From the NCBI GenBank assembly GCA_018712885.1, contig DVGE01000092.1, positions 1-20,395 on the forward strand: a DNA stretch of 20,395 nucleotides, read 5' to 3'. Source of the stretch: Candidatus Pullichristensenella stercoripullorum (lineage in GTDB: Bacteria; Bacillota; Clostridia; Christensenellales; Aristaeellaceae). The notes beneath the pieces are model-generated. The model was not told the DNA's origin and made no database searches. It saw nothing but the letters and a program-made list of their open reading frames with translations. Position numbers and translations under genes: made by a program. Positions 6,231 through 14,370 of this stretch are shown piece after piece. The first letter of the stretch is position 1. The number at the start of each line of letters is the position of its first letter.

Positions 6231-7604
6231 ATGAGGTACCTGGGCATCGAATACGCGATGCGTCGCCCGCCGGAACTGGACGCCGGCTTTATCCCCTTCC
6301 ACGCCTGGGCCGAAGCGTTTCTCGAAGGGGCGGCGCATCCCTTTTCCGTCGCCATCGAGCGGGAGGATGCGCAGATCTCCGTGTTCCGCTCCTTCCTGCG
6401 CGGCGACGACCATGCCGAGGCCAACGCGCGCTACCTCGAACGCTTTGTCAAGTTCCTGCTCTGGGCCGTCGGCGGCTTCCGCGTCTATCTCGCCGGCTGC
6501 GAGCGCTACGCGCGGGCGATTTGCGACGCTTACACGCAAACGGGCGCGCGCGCCTTCGACGTGGGCTTCATGCGCACCGTCTACGAGCGGCCCGTGGAGG
6601 TGATCGTCGCCGACCCCGCGCGCTTCCCCGCGGCCCGCGAGAGCACCCGCGCCATCGGCGGGCATTTGGAGGGCTGCCGCATCGGTTTCGACGCCGGCGG
6701 CAGCGACCGCAAGGTGTCGGCCGTGATCGACGGCGCGGTGGTCTACTCCGAGGAGGTCGAGTGGGCCCCCAAGACCGCCCGCGACCCGCGCTACCAGTTC
6801 GACGGCATCGTGGCGGCGTTCCGCAGCGCGGCGGCGCACATGCCCCGCGTGGACGCCATCGGCGTTTCCTCCGCGGGCGTCTTCATCGGCAACAGCCCCA
6901 TGGTCTCCTCGCTGTTTTTGAGCGTGCCTGAGGCGTTCCGGGAAGATGTGAAGACCATTTACGACCGCGCCGCGCGCGAGATCGGGGAAAATGTGCCCAT
7001 CGTCGTGGCCAACGACGGGGACGTGACGGCGCTCGCCGGCAGCCTTTCCCTCGGCGAAGGGGCGGTGATGGGCGTAGCCATGGGCACCTCCGAGGCCGCC
7101 GGCTATGTGACGCCGGAGGGCCATGTGCTGGGCTGGTTCAACGAACTCGCCTTCGCGCCGGTGGACCTGAACGAACAGGCGGCGCGGGACGAGTGGTCCG
7201 GCGACATCGGCGTGGGCTGTAAGTACTTTTCGCAGGAGGCTGTGGCCAAGCTCGCGCCCGCGGCCGGCATCGCTCCCGACGAGCGCGGGAACGCGGAGAC
7301 CCTCAAGCGCGTGCAAAAGCTGGCCGCGCAGGGCGACCCCGGGGCGCTGGCGATCTTTCGCACCATCGGCGCGTATCTGGGCCACACCATTCCCCTCTAT
7401 GCGCGCTTCTACCCCCTCCGCCATCTATTGGTGCTTGGGCGCGTGGCCTCGGGCGCGGGCGGCGAGGCGATCGTTTCCGAGTGCAGGCGCGTGCTCGACG
7501 AAGCCTATCCCGCGCTTGCAAATGCCGTGCGCGTGACGCTGCCGGACGAGGGCACCCGCCGCGTCGGACAGAGCATCGCCGCGGCCAGCCTGCCGCGCCG
7601 GTGA
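6231..7604 (+). CDS. Atypical ASKHA/ROK-like sugar kinase-fold protein with N-terminal extension
   Basis: This is a 457-residue protein with AAGGGAG upstream of the ATG. Residues about 151-457 have the sugar-kinase/actin fold signature. Phosphate-1 is IGFDAGGSDRKVSAVIDG (151-168), with Ser in place of the usual Thr. A GVSSAGVFIGN strand (211-221) and VVANDGDVTALAG (258-270) follow, the latter resembling the catalytic Asp region of ROK kinases. A degenerate phosphate-2 loop, VAMGTSEAAGY (282-292), comes next, then a late LVLGRVASGAGGEAI adenosine-type motif (400-414). The ROK zinc motif is absent. Residues 1-150 form a domain I do not recognise. The operon with nagB suggests phosphorylation of GlcNAc, MurNAc or glucosamine, or a sugar-sensing regulator without DNA-binding domain. 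Substrate is inferred from context only. A strong terminator follows. Confidence 0.75.
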   Translation: MRYLGIEYAMRRPPELDAGFIPFHAWAEAFLEGAAHPFSVAIEREDAQISVFRSFLRGDDHAEANARYLERFVKFLLWAVGGFRVYLAGCERYARAICDAYTQTGARAFDVGFMRTVYERPVEVIVADPARFPAARESTRAIGGHLEGCRIGFDAGGSDRKVSAVIDGAVVYSEEVEWAPKTARDPRYQFDGIVAAFRSAAAHMPRVDAIGVSSAGVFIGNSPMVSSLFLSVPEAFREDVKTIYDRAAREIGENVPIVVANDGDVTALAGSLSLGEGAVMGVAMGTSEAAGYVTPEGHVLGWFNELAFAPVDLNEQAARDEWSGDIGVGCKYFSQEAVAKLAPAAGIAPDERGNAETLKRVQKLAAQGDPGALAIFRTIGAYLGHTIPLYARFYPLRHLLVLGRVASGAGGEAIVSECRRVLDEAYPALANAVRVTLPDEGTRRVGQSIAAASLPRR

Positions 7605-7632
7605 CCCCGCCAAACAGCGCCGCCGCGCCAAG

Positions 7633-7677
7633 AACGGCTCCCGCGCCGGGGATACGTCCCGGCGCGGGAGCCGTTTT
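7633..7677 (+). terminator. Strong bidirectional-type terminator between convergent operons
   Basis: An 18-bp perfect stem, 7633-7650 with 7658-7675, encloses the loop GATACGT and is followed by TTTT (7674-7677) on the plus strand. It lies between the stop of the plus-strand kinase gene and the stop of the minus-strand oppF. On the minus strand the trailing sequence (GTTCTTGG) is a poorer T tract. Confidence 0.85.
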
Positions 7678-7688
7678 GGGCTTTCGGC

Positions 7689-8656
7689 CTATTCGTCGTA
7701 GAGGTGGCACAAGACCAGCCTGCCGTCCGGCATGCGCCGCGGCGCGGGCACGGTCTCGGAGCAGACCGCCATACAGCGGCTGCAGCGGTCGTGGAAGGCG
7801 CAGCCCCTGGGTGGGTTGGAGGGGCTGGGCACGTCGCCCTCGAGGTGTATGCGCCGCTTCTGGTCGGACGGGTCGCGCCGGGGGATGGCCGAGAGCAGCG
7901 CCTGCGTGTAGGGGTGCATGGGGCGGCAATAGACTTCCTCCGTATCGCCCATCTCCACGATGCGGCCCAGATACATCACGGCCACGCGCGAGCTGATATG
8001 GCGCACCACGTTGAGGTCGTGGGAGATGAACAGGTAGGAGAGCTTCATCTCCTGCTGCAACTTCATCAGCAGGTTGAGCACCTGCGCCTGGATGGATACG
8101 TCCAGCGCCGAGACCGGCTCATCGGCCACCACGAAGCGGGGGTTGGTGATGAGGGCGCGGGCGATGCTGATGCGCTGGCGCTGGCCGCCGGAGAACTGGT
8201 GCGGGTAGCGCCCCAGCTGGTCGCGGGAAAAGCCCACCGCGTCGGCAATCCAGTGCACTCGCTCGTCCAATTCCTTCTGGGAAAGGGAAAAGTGCGTGCG
8301 CAACGGCTCTTCGAGCAATTTACGCATGGTCATGCGCGGGTTGAGCGAGGAATAGGGGTCCTGGAAGATCAGCTGCATATCGCGGCGCTTTTTGCGCATG
8401 GCCTCGCCATCCAGCGCGCGCAGATCTTCGCCGTCAAAGCGCACCGCGCCTTCCGTGGGCTCGATCAGGCGCAGTATGGAGCGCCCGGTGGTGGACTTGC
8501 CGCAGCCGGACTCGCCCACCAGCGCGAACGTTTCCTGTTCGCCGATGGTGAAGGACACGTCCTCCACGGCGTGCACGTAGCCCACCGTTTTGCGGATGAC
8601 GCCGCCCTTGATGGGGAAATAGGTCTTGAGGCCCTGCACTTCCAAGAGCGCGTTGC

Positions 8657-8660
<4 letters not shown>
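7689..8660 (-). CDS. oppF: Oligopeptide ABC transporter ATP-binding protein OppF
   Basis: This is the second ATPase of the peptide importer, a 323-residue cytoplasmic subunit that pairs with OppD to drive OppB/OppC. Walker A GESGCGKST lies at 49-57, the Q-loop at LIFQDPYSSLNP, the signature FSGGQRQR at 156-163, Walker B FVVADEPVSALD at 176-187, and the H-loop ISHD at 212-215. The C-terminal oligopeptide-transporter domain carries Cys287, Cys293, Cys296 and Cys300 (C-x5-C-x2-C-x3-C), followed by Cys318. The ATG at 8660 overlaps the oppD stop (ATGA) and has GGAGG seven bases upstream. It is the last gene of the transporter operon, ending 12 bases from a strong hairpin. Whether it transports peptides or muropeptides cannot be told from the ATPase. 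Confidence 0.93.
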
Positions 8661-9664
<1,004 letters not shown>

Positions 9665-9677
9665 AGCCAGCCCCTCC

Positions 9678-10511
9678 TCACACCTTCAGCTTCGGGTCGA
9701 GTACGTCGCGCAGGGAATCGCCGAGTATGTTGAAGATCAGGATCGTCACCACGATGAACAAAAGCGGGAACAGCGCCACCCACGGCGAGCGCGCCATGTC
9801 CGCGCGCGCTTCGGAGAGCATGGAGCCCCACGACGGGCTCGGCGGCTGGATGCCCATGCCCAGGAAGCTCAGCGTGGCCTCGGTGAGTATGGCGCCGGAG
9901 AGCGCCAGCGTCACCTGCACGGTAAAGGGCGCGACCACGTTGGGGGAAATGTGGTGCAAAAGCAGCGGCCAGGTCTTTACGCCCACGCTCTTGGCGTTCT
10001 GCACGTATTCCAGCCCCTTGGCGGAGATCACCGCCGCGCGCACCGTGCGGCAGAACACGGGTATGTTGACGATGCCGATGGCCACCATCGTCGGCCCGAT
10101 GCCCTTGCCCAGCACCGCGGAGATGAAAATGGCCAGCAGTATGGAGGGGAAGGCGAAGAGCACGTCCATCACGCACATGATGACGCGGTCGACCACGCCC
10201 TCAAAGTACCCCGCCACCAGCCCCAGCAGGTAGCCGCACACCGCGCCGATGCCCACGGCGATCACGCCCACCTGGATGGACACCTGCGCGCCGTAGAGCA
10301 CGCGGCTGAAGATGTCGCGGCCAAACTTGTCCGTGCCGAAGATGTGTTCCGCGGAAGGCGGCTGGAAGCGCATGCCGATCTGGTCGTAGGGATAGGGCGC
10401 CAGAAGCGGCGCGCAGATGGCCATGGCGATGAGCAGAAACACGCCGATCATGCCGATCTTGCCCATGGGGTCCGCCCACAGCTTGCGCAGGGTTTCGAGA
10501 AAACTCTTCAT
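9678..10511 (-). CDS. oppC: Oligopeptide ABC transporter permease OppC
   Basis: This is an inner-membrane permease subunit of 277 residues. A first transmembrane helix (IGMIGVFLLIAMAICAPLLAP) is followed by an extracytoplasmic stretch with HIFGTDKFGRDIFSR, typical of the OppC/DppC group. About five more hydrophobic spans follow. The EAA-type coupling loop, around EYVQNAKSVGVKTWPLLLHH, contacts the ATPases. The ATG at 10511 has GGAGGTG eight bases upstream. It lies 16 bases after the oppB stop and is followed directly by the oppD ribosome site. Confidence 0.93.
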   Translation of the reverse strand: MKSFLETLRKLWADPMGKIGMIGVFLLIAMAICAPLLAPYPYDQIGMRFQPPSAEHIFGTDKFGRDIFSRVLYGAQVSIQVGVIAVGIGAVCGYLLGLVAGYFEGVVDRVIMCVMDVLFAFPSILLAIFISAVLGKGIGPTMVAIGIVNIPVFCRTVRAAVISAKGLEYVQNAKSVGVKTWPLLLHHISPNVVAPFTVQVTLALSGAILTEATLSFLGMGIQPPSPSWGSMLSEARADMARSPWVALFPLLFIVVTILIFNILGDSLRDVLDPKLKV

Positions 10512-10527
10512 GTGGCGCGCACCTCCG

Positions 10528-11472
10528 TCAGTCGTAGGAAATTCTCGGGTCGATATAGGCGTAGAGCAGGTCGACGACGAGGTTGACCAGCACGTAGATA
10601 AAGGCGATGAACAGCACGCAGCCCTGCACCACCGGGTAATCGCGGTTGTTGATGCCCGTGAGCGTCATCTGCCCGAGGCCGGGGAGCGAGAAGATCTGTT
10701 CGACCACCACCGCGCCGCCCAGCAGCGAGCCCATCTGCAGGCCGATGAGCGTGACGATGGGGATGAGCGCGTTGCGCAGCGCGTGCTTGAAGATGGCCAC
10801 GCGCTCGCTGGCGCCCTTGGCGCGCACGGTCTTGATGAAATCCTGCCGCAGCACTTCCAATACGGAGGAGCGCGTCATGCGCATCACCGAGCCGGCCATG
10901 CTGGTGCCCAAAATGAGCGCTGGCAGGAACATGATCTCCAAGTTGCGCAAGGGATCTTCAAAAAGCCCCACGTAGTTAAGCGGCGGATAATAATTGAACG
11001 CCAGTGAAAGCACGAGTATGATGAGTATGGACAGCGCGAAGCCCGGCACCGAGACGCCCAGCAGCGCCACCACGCGCACCACGCGGTCCACCAGCTTGTT
11101 GCGCTTTACCGCCGCGAGGATGCCCAGCGGCAGGGCGATCACCCAGGAGATGATGGCCGCCAGAATGGTCAGCTCCGCCGTCACCTGGAAGCGGGTGAGG
11201 ATCTCCGGCAGTATCTCCGCGCCCGAGCGGAAGGACTGGCCGAAATCGCCGCGCAATACGCCGCCGATCCAGTTGAAATACTGGGTGATGGCGGGCTGGT
11301 CCAGCCCGTAGCGGGCGTTGACCTGCTCGATCAGTTCCGGCGTGGCGTCGATGCCCAGCATGCCGGAGGCGAAGCCGCCGGGGATGAGCCTGAGCACCGC
11401 GAAGATGGCGATGCTGATGCCCAGCAACACGGGGATGAGCTGCAACAGGCGGCGGATGATGTAATTTTTCAA
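10528..11472 (-). CDS. oppB: Oligopeptide ABC transporter permease OppB
   Basis: This is an inner-membrane permease of 314 residues with the family's N-terminus: a basic start (KNYIIRRLLQLIPVLLG) leading into the first transmembrane helix. GDFGQSFRSG and the coupling loop around FIKTVRAKGASERVAIFKHA follow, and the C-terminus is LYAYIDPRISYD. The start is TTG at 11472, chosen because GGGAG lies nine bases before it and because it gives the standard N-terminus. Upstream codons in the frame run into the oppA-oppB hairpins and are not protein-like. It is separated from oppA by 126 bases containing two stem-loops, so it may be expressed at a lower level than the binding protein. Confidence 0.92.
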   Translation of the reverse strand: MKNYIIRRLLQLIPVLLGISIAIFAVLRLIPGGFASGMLGIDATPELIEQVNARYGLDQPAITQYFNWIGGVLRGDFGQSFRSGAEILPEILTRFQVTAELTILAAIISWVIALPLGILAAVKRNKLVDRVVRVVALLGVSVPGFALSILIILVLSLAFNYYPPLNYVGLFEDPLRNLEIMFLPALILGTSMAGSVMRMTRSSVLEVLRQDFIKTVRAKGASERVAIFKHALRNALIPIVTLIGLQMGSLLGGAVVVEQIFSLPGLGQMTLTGINNRDYPVVQGCVLFIAFIYVLVNLVVDLLYAYIDPRISYD

Positions 11473-11514
11473 GGTATCACGCTCCCATCGGCCCGAAAGA
11501 GCGGGCGGGCCTTG

Positions 11515-11541
11515 AAAACGCCGCGGGGCGCGCGGCGCTTT
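11515..11541 (-). terminator. Partial terminator or attenuator between oppA and oppB
   Basis: On the minus strand, AAAGCGCCGCG pairs with CGCGGCGTTTT across a five-base loop, an 11-bp stem with one G-T pair. The stem ends in a T tract. This has the form of an intrinsic terminator, but oppBCDF lack another obvious promoter downstream. Partial readthrough is therefore the simplest reading. Confidence 0.55.
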
Positions 11542-11560
11542 CAGCGTCCGTCCAAAGGAC

Positions 11561-11586
11561 GGGATGGCGGCGGGAGCCGCCATCCC
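11561..11586 (-). repeat. Stable stem-loop just after the oppA stop codon
   Basis: GGGATGGCGGC (11561-11571) pairs perfectly with GCCGCCATCCC (11576-11586) around a four-base loop. It lies 13 bases beyond the oppA stop and would protect the 3' end of an oppA-terminated mRNA. It is not followed by a T run on the minus strand. Confidence 0.65.
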
Positions 11587-11598
11587 GGAAAGACGCGC

Positions 11599-13185
11599 TC
11601 AGCGCACGAAGTACGCCTCGGTGAAGATGCTGGCGTCGGCCGCGTAGGGCTCGTAGCCGCGCAGCGCGCTGCTGGCGAAGAGGTACTCCATGGGGCTGGC
11701 GAAGAAGAGGTTCGGGCTCTCTTCGATGATGATCTGCTGCGCCTCCATGTAGTAGGCTTCGCGCTCGGCCTCGTCCGTGGTGCTCACGGCCAGCTGGCAG
11801 AGCTCGTCCACGCGCTCGTTGGAGTAGCCCCAGACGTTGGCCCCGCCCGTGGTGGAGAAGAAGAAGCTGACGGCGCGGTTCGGGTCGGTGCCGGAACCGT
11901 TCTGGCCGCACATCATGTCAAAGCCGGCCTCGGGGGTATCCATGATGCCCCAGATGTCCACGTACTCGCCGGACTCGAGGTTGGTGATCTCCACGTCGAT
12001 GTAGATCTCCTTGAGCTGCTGCTGGAGCACCACGGCGGTGTCGCGGATGGTGTCGAGCAGGCCGGCGGCCATGGTCAGGCTCAGGCGGTTGTCCTCGCTG
12101 TAGCCGGCCTCCTCCATCAGGGCACGGGCGGCCTCGACGTCATAGGTGTACAGCGGGGATTCGTTCACGGCGTCCCACACCCAGTGGCCGAGGTTGGGGG
12201 CCACGAAGGTGGAAACGGCGGCTTCGCCGTTGTGGACGTAGTCGATGATCATGTTGCGGTCCACGGCCATGCTCATGGCCTGGCGCACGCGCACGTCCTG
12301 CAGCGCCTCGTTGGAGAGGTTGAAGCCCAGGTAGGTGTAGTTGTTGGACTGGTAGGAGATCACCTGAATGTTCTCGTCGCCTTCCACGTCGGCAAGGTTC
12401 ATCGCCGACAGGGAGCACAGGTCGATGTCGCCGGTGCGCAGGGCGGCCAGGCGGGCGCTTTCATCGGCGAGCAGGTAGTAGGTGATGCCGTCGAGCAGGG
12501 GCGCGCCTTCCATCCAGTAATCCTCGTTCTTGACCAGCGTGATGTGGTTGTCCACCACGGACTCGGAGTACTTGAACGGGCCGGTGCCGCACATGGTATC
12601 CACAGCGGAAAGGCTGCCGTCGTTTTCCTCGACCACCTCGCGGCAGACGATGGCGCCGTAGGTGGAGGTCAGGTTGGACATGAAGGCCGCGTTGGGCGCT
12701 TCGAGGACGATCTGCACGGTGTAGTCGTCCAGCGCCTCGATGGTGGCGATGCCGCCGTAGTAGCTGTCGCTGGAGCCAAGCGCGCCGATGTCGCCGGCGT
12801 CGGTCTGGCCGAGGATGCGCTGGAAGCTGTACACCACGTCGTCCGCGGTCATCTCACGGCCGTTGTGGAACTTCACGCCCTGGCGCAGATGGAAGATGTA
12901 GGTCACGTCGTCCGGGGTCTCCCAGCTCTCGGCGAGTATGCCGCGGTAGGTCATATCGCGGTTGAAGCCGATCAGCGTTTCATACACCTGGTTGAACACG
13001 CGCGTGGCGGCGATGGCGGAGATGGTGTGCGGGTCGTAGCCGGCCGGCCAGGTGTCGGTGCCGTAGCGGAGCACCTGGGAGCCGGAGGGCGCTTCCGCGG
13101 CTTCTTCGGCGAACGCGCCGCCAAAGAGCGTCAGGCACAGCGCCAGCGTCATGAGGACTGCCAGGAATTTGCGGATGTTTTTCAT
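11599..13185 (-). CDS. oppA: Peptide ABC transporter substrate-binding protein (OppA/DppA family 5)
   Basis: This extracytoplasmic peptide-binding protein has 528 residues. Residues 1-26 are a signal peptide: basic MKNIRK, a hydrophobic core, then the AFA cleavage site before EEA. The single Cys in the hydrophobic core (LALC) does not fit a lipobox. The mature part shows the family-5 pattern: GYDPHTISA, YETLIGFN, LAESWE, FHLRQGVKFHNGREMTADDVVYSFQR, GTGPFKY, and VRQAMSMAVDRNMI. AGFDMMCGQNGSGTDPNRAVSFF and ESPNLFFASP complete it. It precedes oppBCDF and follows the AmiE-like hydrolase by 48 bases with no promoter I can see, so it belongs to that operon. The ligand may be peptides released from, or still attached to, peptidoglycan fragments. 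That is inferred from the neighbouring recycling genes. Confidence 0.92.
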   Translation of the reverse strand: MKNIRKFLAVLMTLALCLTLFGGAFAEEAAEAPSGSQVLRYGTDTWPAGYDPHTISAIAATRVFNQVYETLIGFNRDMTYRGILAESWETPDDVTYIFHLRQGVKFHNGREMTADDVVYSFQRILGQTDAGDIGALGSSDSYYGGIATIEALDDYTVQIVLEAPNAAFMSNLTSTYGAIVCREVVEENDGSLSAVDTMCGTGPFKYSESVVDNHITLVKNEDYWMEGAPLLDGITYYLLADESARLAALRTGDIDLCSLSAMNLADVEGDENIQVISYQSNNYTYLGFNLSNEALQDVRVRQAMSMAVDRNMIIDYVHNGEAAVSTFVAPNLGHWVWDAVNESPLYTYDVEAARALMEEAGYSEDNRLSLTMAAGLLDTIRDTAVVLQQQLKEIYIDVEITNLESGEYVDIWGIMDTPEAGFDMMCGQNGSGTDPNRAVSFFFSTTGGANVWGYSNERVDELCQLAVSTTDEAEREAYYMEAQQIIIEESPNLFFASPMEYLFASSALRGYEPYAADASIFTEAYFVR

Positions 13186-13233
13186 GGAACGACCTCTTTT
13201 CTTGGTTTTTGTATTTCGCAGGGTCTCCCCTGT

Positions 13234-14262
13234 CTATACCGTTTTCGGCGCTTCGCGGCCGAGCAGCGCGTAATGGAGCGCGCGGCGCGCGTCCTGCATG
13301 TTGGCCTCGCCCCGCGGCGCGCGGCAGAGGCGGTTGGTGAGCAGCACCGCGCCCACGTCGCGCGCGCGGCTGAAGTAGATGCTGGTGCCGGTAAAGCCGG
13401 AATGTCCGCAGCCCTCGGGGAATGTCTCGCGCTTGTCAAAGGCCAGGCCGCGGCCGCAGACGTCTTCCTCCATGGCGCGCACGAAGGCGGGGCGCGCGGT
13501 GTTCATGTAAAACTGGCAGAGCTTTGTCAAAGCGCCCGCGGTGGCGAACACGCCGGCGTGCCCGCTGGCGCCGTGCCAGTAGTAGTAAGCGTTGCCGTCG
13601 TTACATTCGCCGCGCACGGCCACGCCGTCCTCGCGCCAGCCGTCGAAGGCCATGCCGCGCTCGCGGCACATCTCCTTTTCGATCTGGTTGCCGAAACAGG
13701 AGGGCACGCACAGGGCGGGGTCCACCGGGCCGTAGGCGATCTCGCGGATGTCCAGCCCCTGGCGGATATAGCGCTCCAGCCCCTCGCGCAGGGAAAGGCC
13801 GCTCACGCGCTGGAAGATCAGCCCCAGCAGCATGAAGTTAAGGTCGCTGTACACCATGCCCTGTTCCTCCGGCGTGGTGGCCAGCACGTGCTCCAGCGCG
13901 GTGAAGAAGGGCCGGCCGTCGGCGTAGAACGGGTACCAGGCGGCGATGCCGGAGGTGTGGGTGAGCAGCTGGCGCAAGGTCACGCTTTTGAGCCGCCGCT
14001 TCGTGGCCTCGCCCGCGCCGTCCAGATACGGCAGCGCCAGATCGTCCGGGGAAAGGCGGCCTTCATCCATGAGGGAAAAGAGCATCGTGGCACAAATGAT
14101 CTTGCTCACGGAAGCCAAGTCGAACCACGAATCCACCGCCGCCTCGCCCACGGCGAAGCGCCCCAGCGTTTCGCGGGCGTTGAACACCTGGCACACCGCC
14201 GCGGGATAGTACCCGCGCGCGTGAAAATCTCGGACGATCTCCTCCGCCCTGCGGACGTCCAT
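13234..14262 (-). CDS. AmiE-like serine hydrolase (beta-lactamase family), probable muropeptide amidase
   Basis: This is a 342-residue member of the class C beta-lactamase/penicillin-binding fold. The nucleophile motif is Ser51-V-S-Lys54 (DLASVSK). The second motif is Tyr138-S-D-L-N. The third-motif region is GHSGFTGTS, with His287 and Gly289. NDGNAYYYWHGASGHAGVFATA (two adjoining stretches, 221-242) is characteristic of the group containing Bacillus AmiE (YbbE), the MurNAc-L-Ala amidase of muropeptide recycling. There is no signal peptide, so it would act in the cytoplasm, unlike secreted Bacillus AmiE. The ATG at 14262 has GAGG eight bases upstream. It heads the opp operon and follows anmK, which supports a role in removing stem peptide from imported muropeptides. 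An esterase or DD-peptidase activity remains possible. Confidence 0.8.
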   Translation of the reverse strand: MDVRRAEEIVRDFHARGYYPAAVCQVFNARETLGRFAVGEAAVDSWFDLASVSKIICATMLFSLMDEGRLSPDDLALPYLDGAGEATKRRLKSVTLRQLLTHTSGIAAWYPFYADGRPFFTALEHVLATTPEEQGMVYSDLNFMLLGLIFQRVSGLSLREGLERYIRQGLDIREIAYGPVDPALCVPSCFGNQIEKEMCRERGMAFDGWREDGVAVRGECNDGNAYYYWHGASGHAGVFATAGALTKLCQFYMNTARPAFVRAMEEDVCGRGLAFDKRETFPEGCGHSGFTGTSIYFSRARDVGAVLLTNRLCRAPRGEANMQDARRALHYALLGREAPKTV

Positions 14263-14281
14263 CGCAGACACCTCGATCCCA

Positions 14282-14305
14282 AGGCCGGCGCGTTTCTTCC
14301 GGCCT
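14282..14305 (-). promoter_or_regulatory. Leader hairpin before the AmiE-like gene
   Basis: AGGCCGG (14282-14288) pairs with CCGGCCT (14299-14305) around a ten-base loop, inside the 5' leader between the promoter and the ribosome site. It could stabilise the mRNA. No known riboswitch was recognised. Confidence 0.35.
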
Positions 14306-14314
14306 CGCAGTAAT

Positions 14315-14343
14315 ATCATAACAAATTGGAAACAAAAAGTCCA
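14315..14343 (-). promoter_or_regulatory. Promoter of the amidase-opp operon
   Basis: On the minus strand, TGGACT (14343-14338) and TATGAT (14320-14315) are 17 bp apart, in an AT-rich island immediately after anmK. The predicted start is near 14308, giving a leader of about 46 bases. Confidence 0.7.
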
Positions 14344-14344
14344 G

Positions 14345-14356
14345 TTTTCCGGAAAA
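14345..14356. promoter_or_regulatory. 12-bp perfect palindrome abutting the opp-operon -35, candidate operator
   Basis: TTTTCCGGAAAA is a perfect palindrome placed two bases upstream of the -35 hexamer and 15 bases past the anmK stop. Its position suits an activator or repressor site. The regulator is not in the window. Confidence 0.4.
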
Positions 14357-14370
14357 TTTTCTCCCCCGGC

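Noticed and set aside
4931..6424. 497-codon open frame on the minus strand
   Set aside because: It spans the nag promoters and lies antisense to nagB; its composition is not protein-like.
11599..13185. Lipobox in the substrate-binding protein (TLALC)
   Set aside because: The residue before Cys is Leu rather than Gly, Ala or Ser, and the hydrophobic core continues beyond it to a good AFA cleavage site.
11512..14313. 933-codon open frame on the plus strand
   Set aside because: It lies antisense to oppA and the AmiE-like gene, both of which have firm family motifs. The translation is low-complexity His/Val/Gly/Ala-rich, as expected for a shadow of GC-rich codons.
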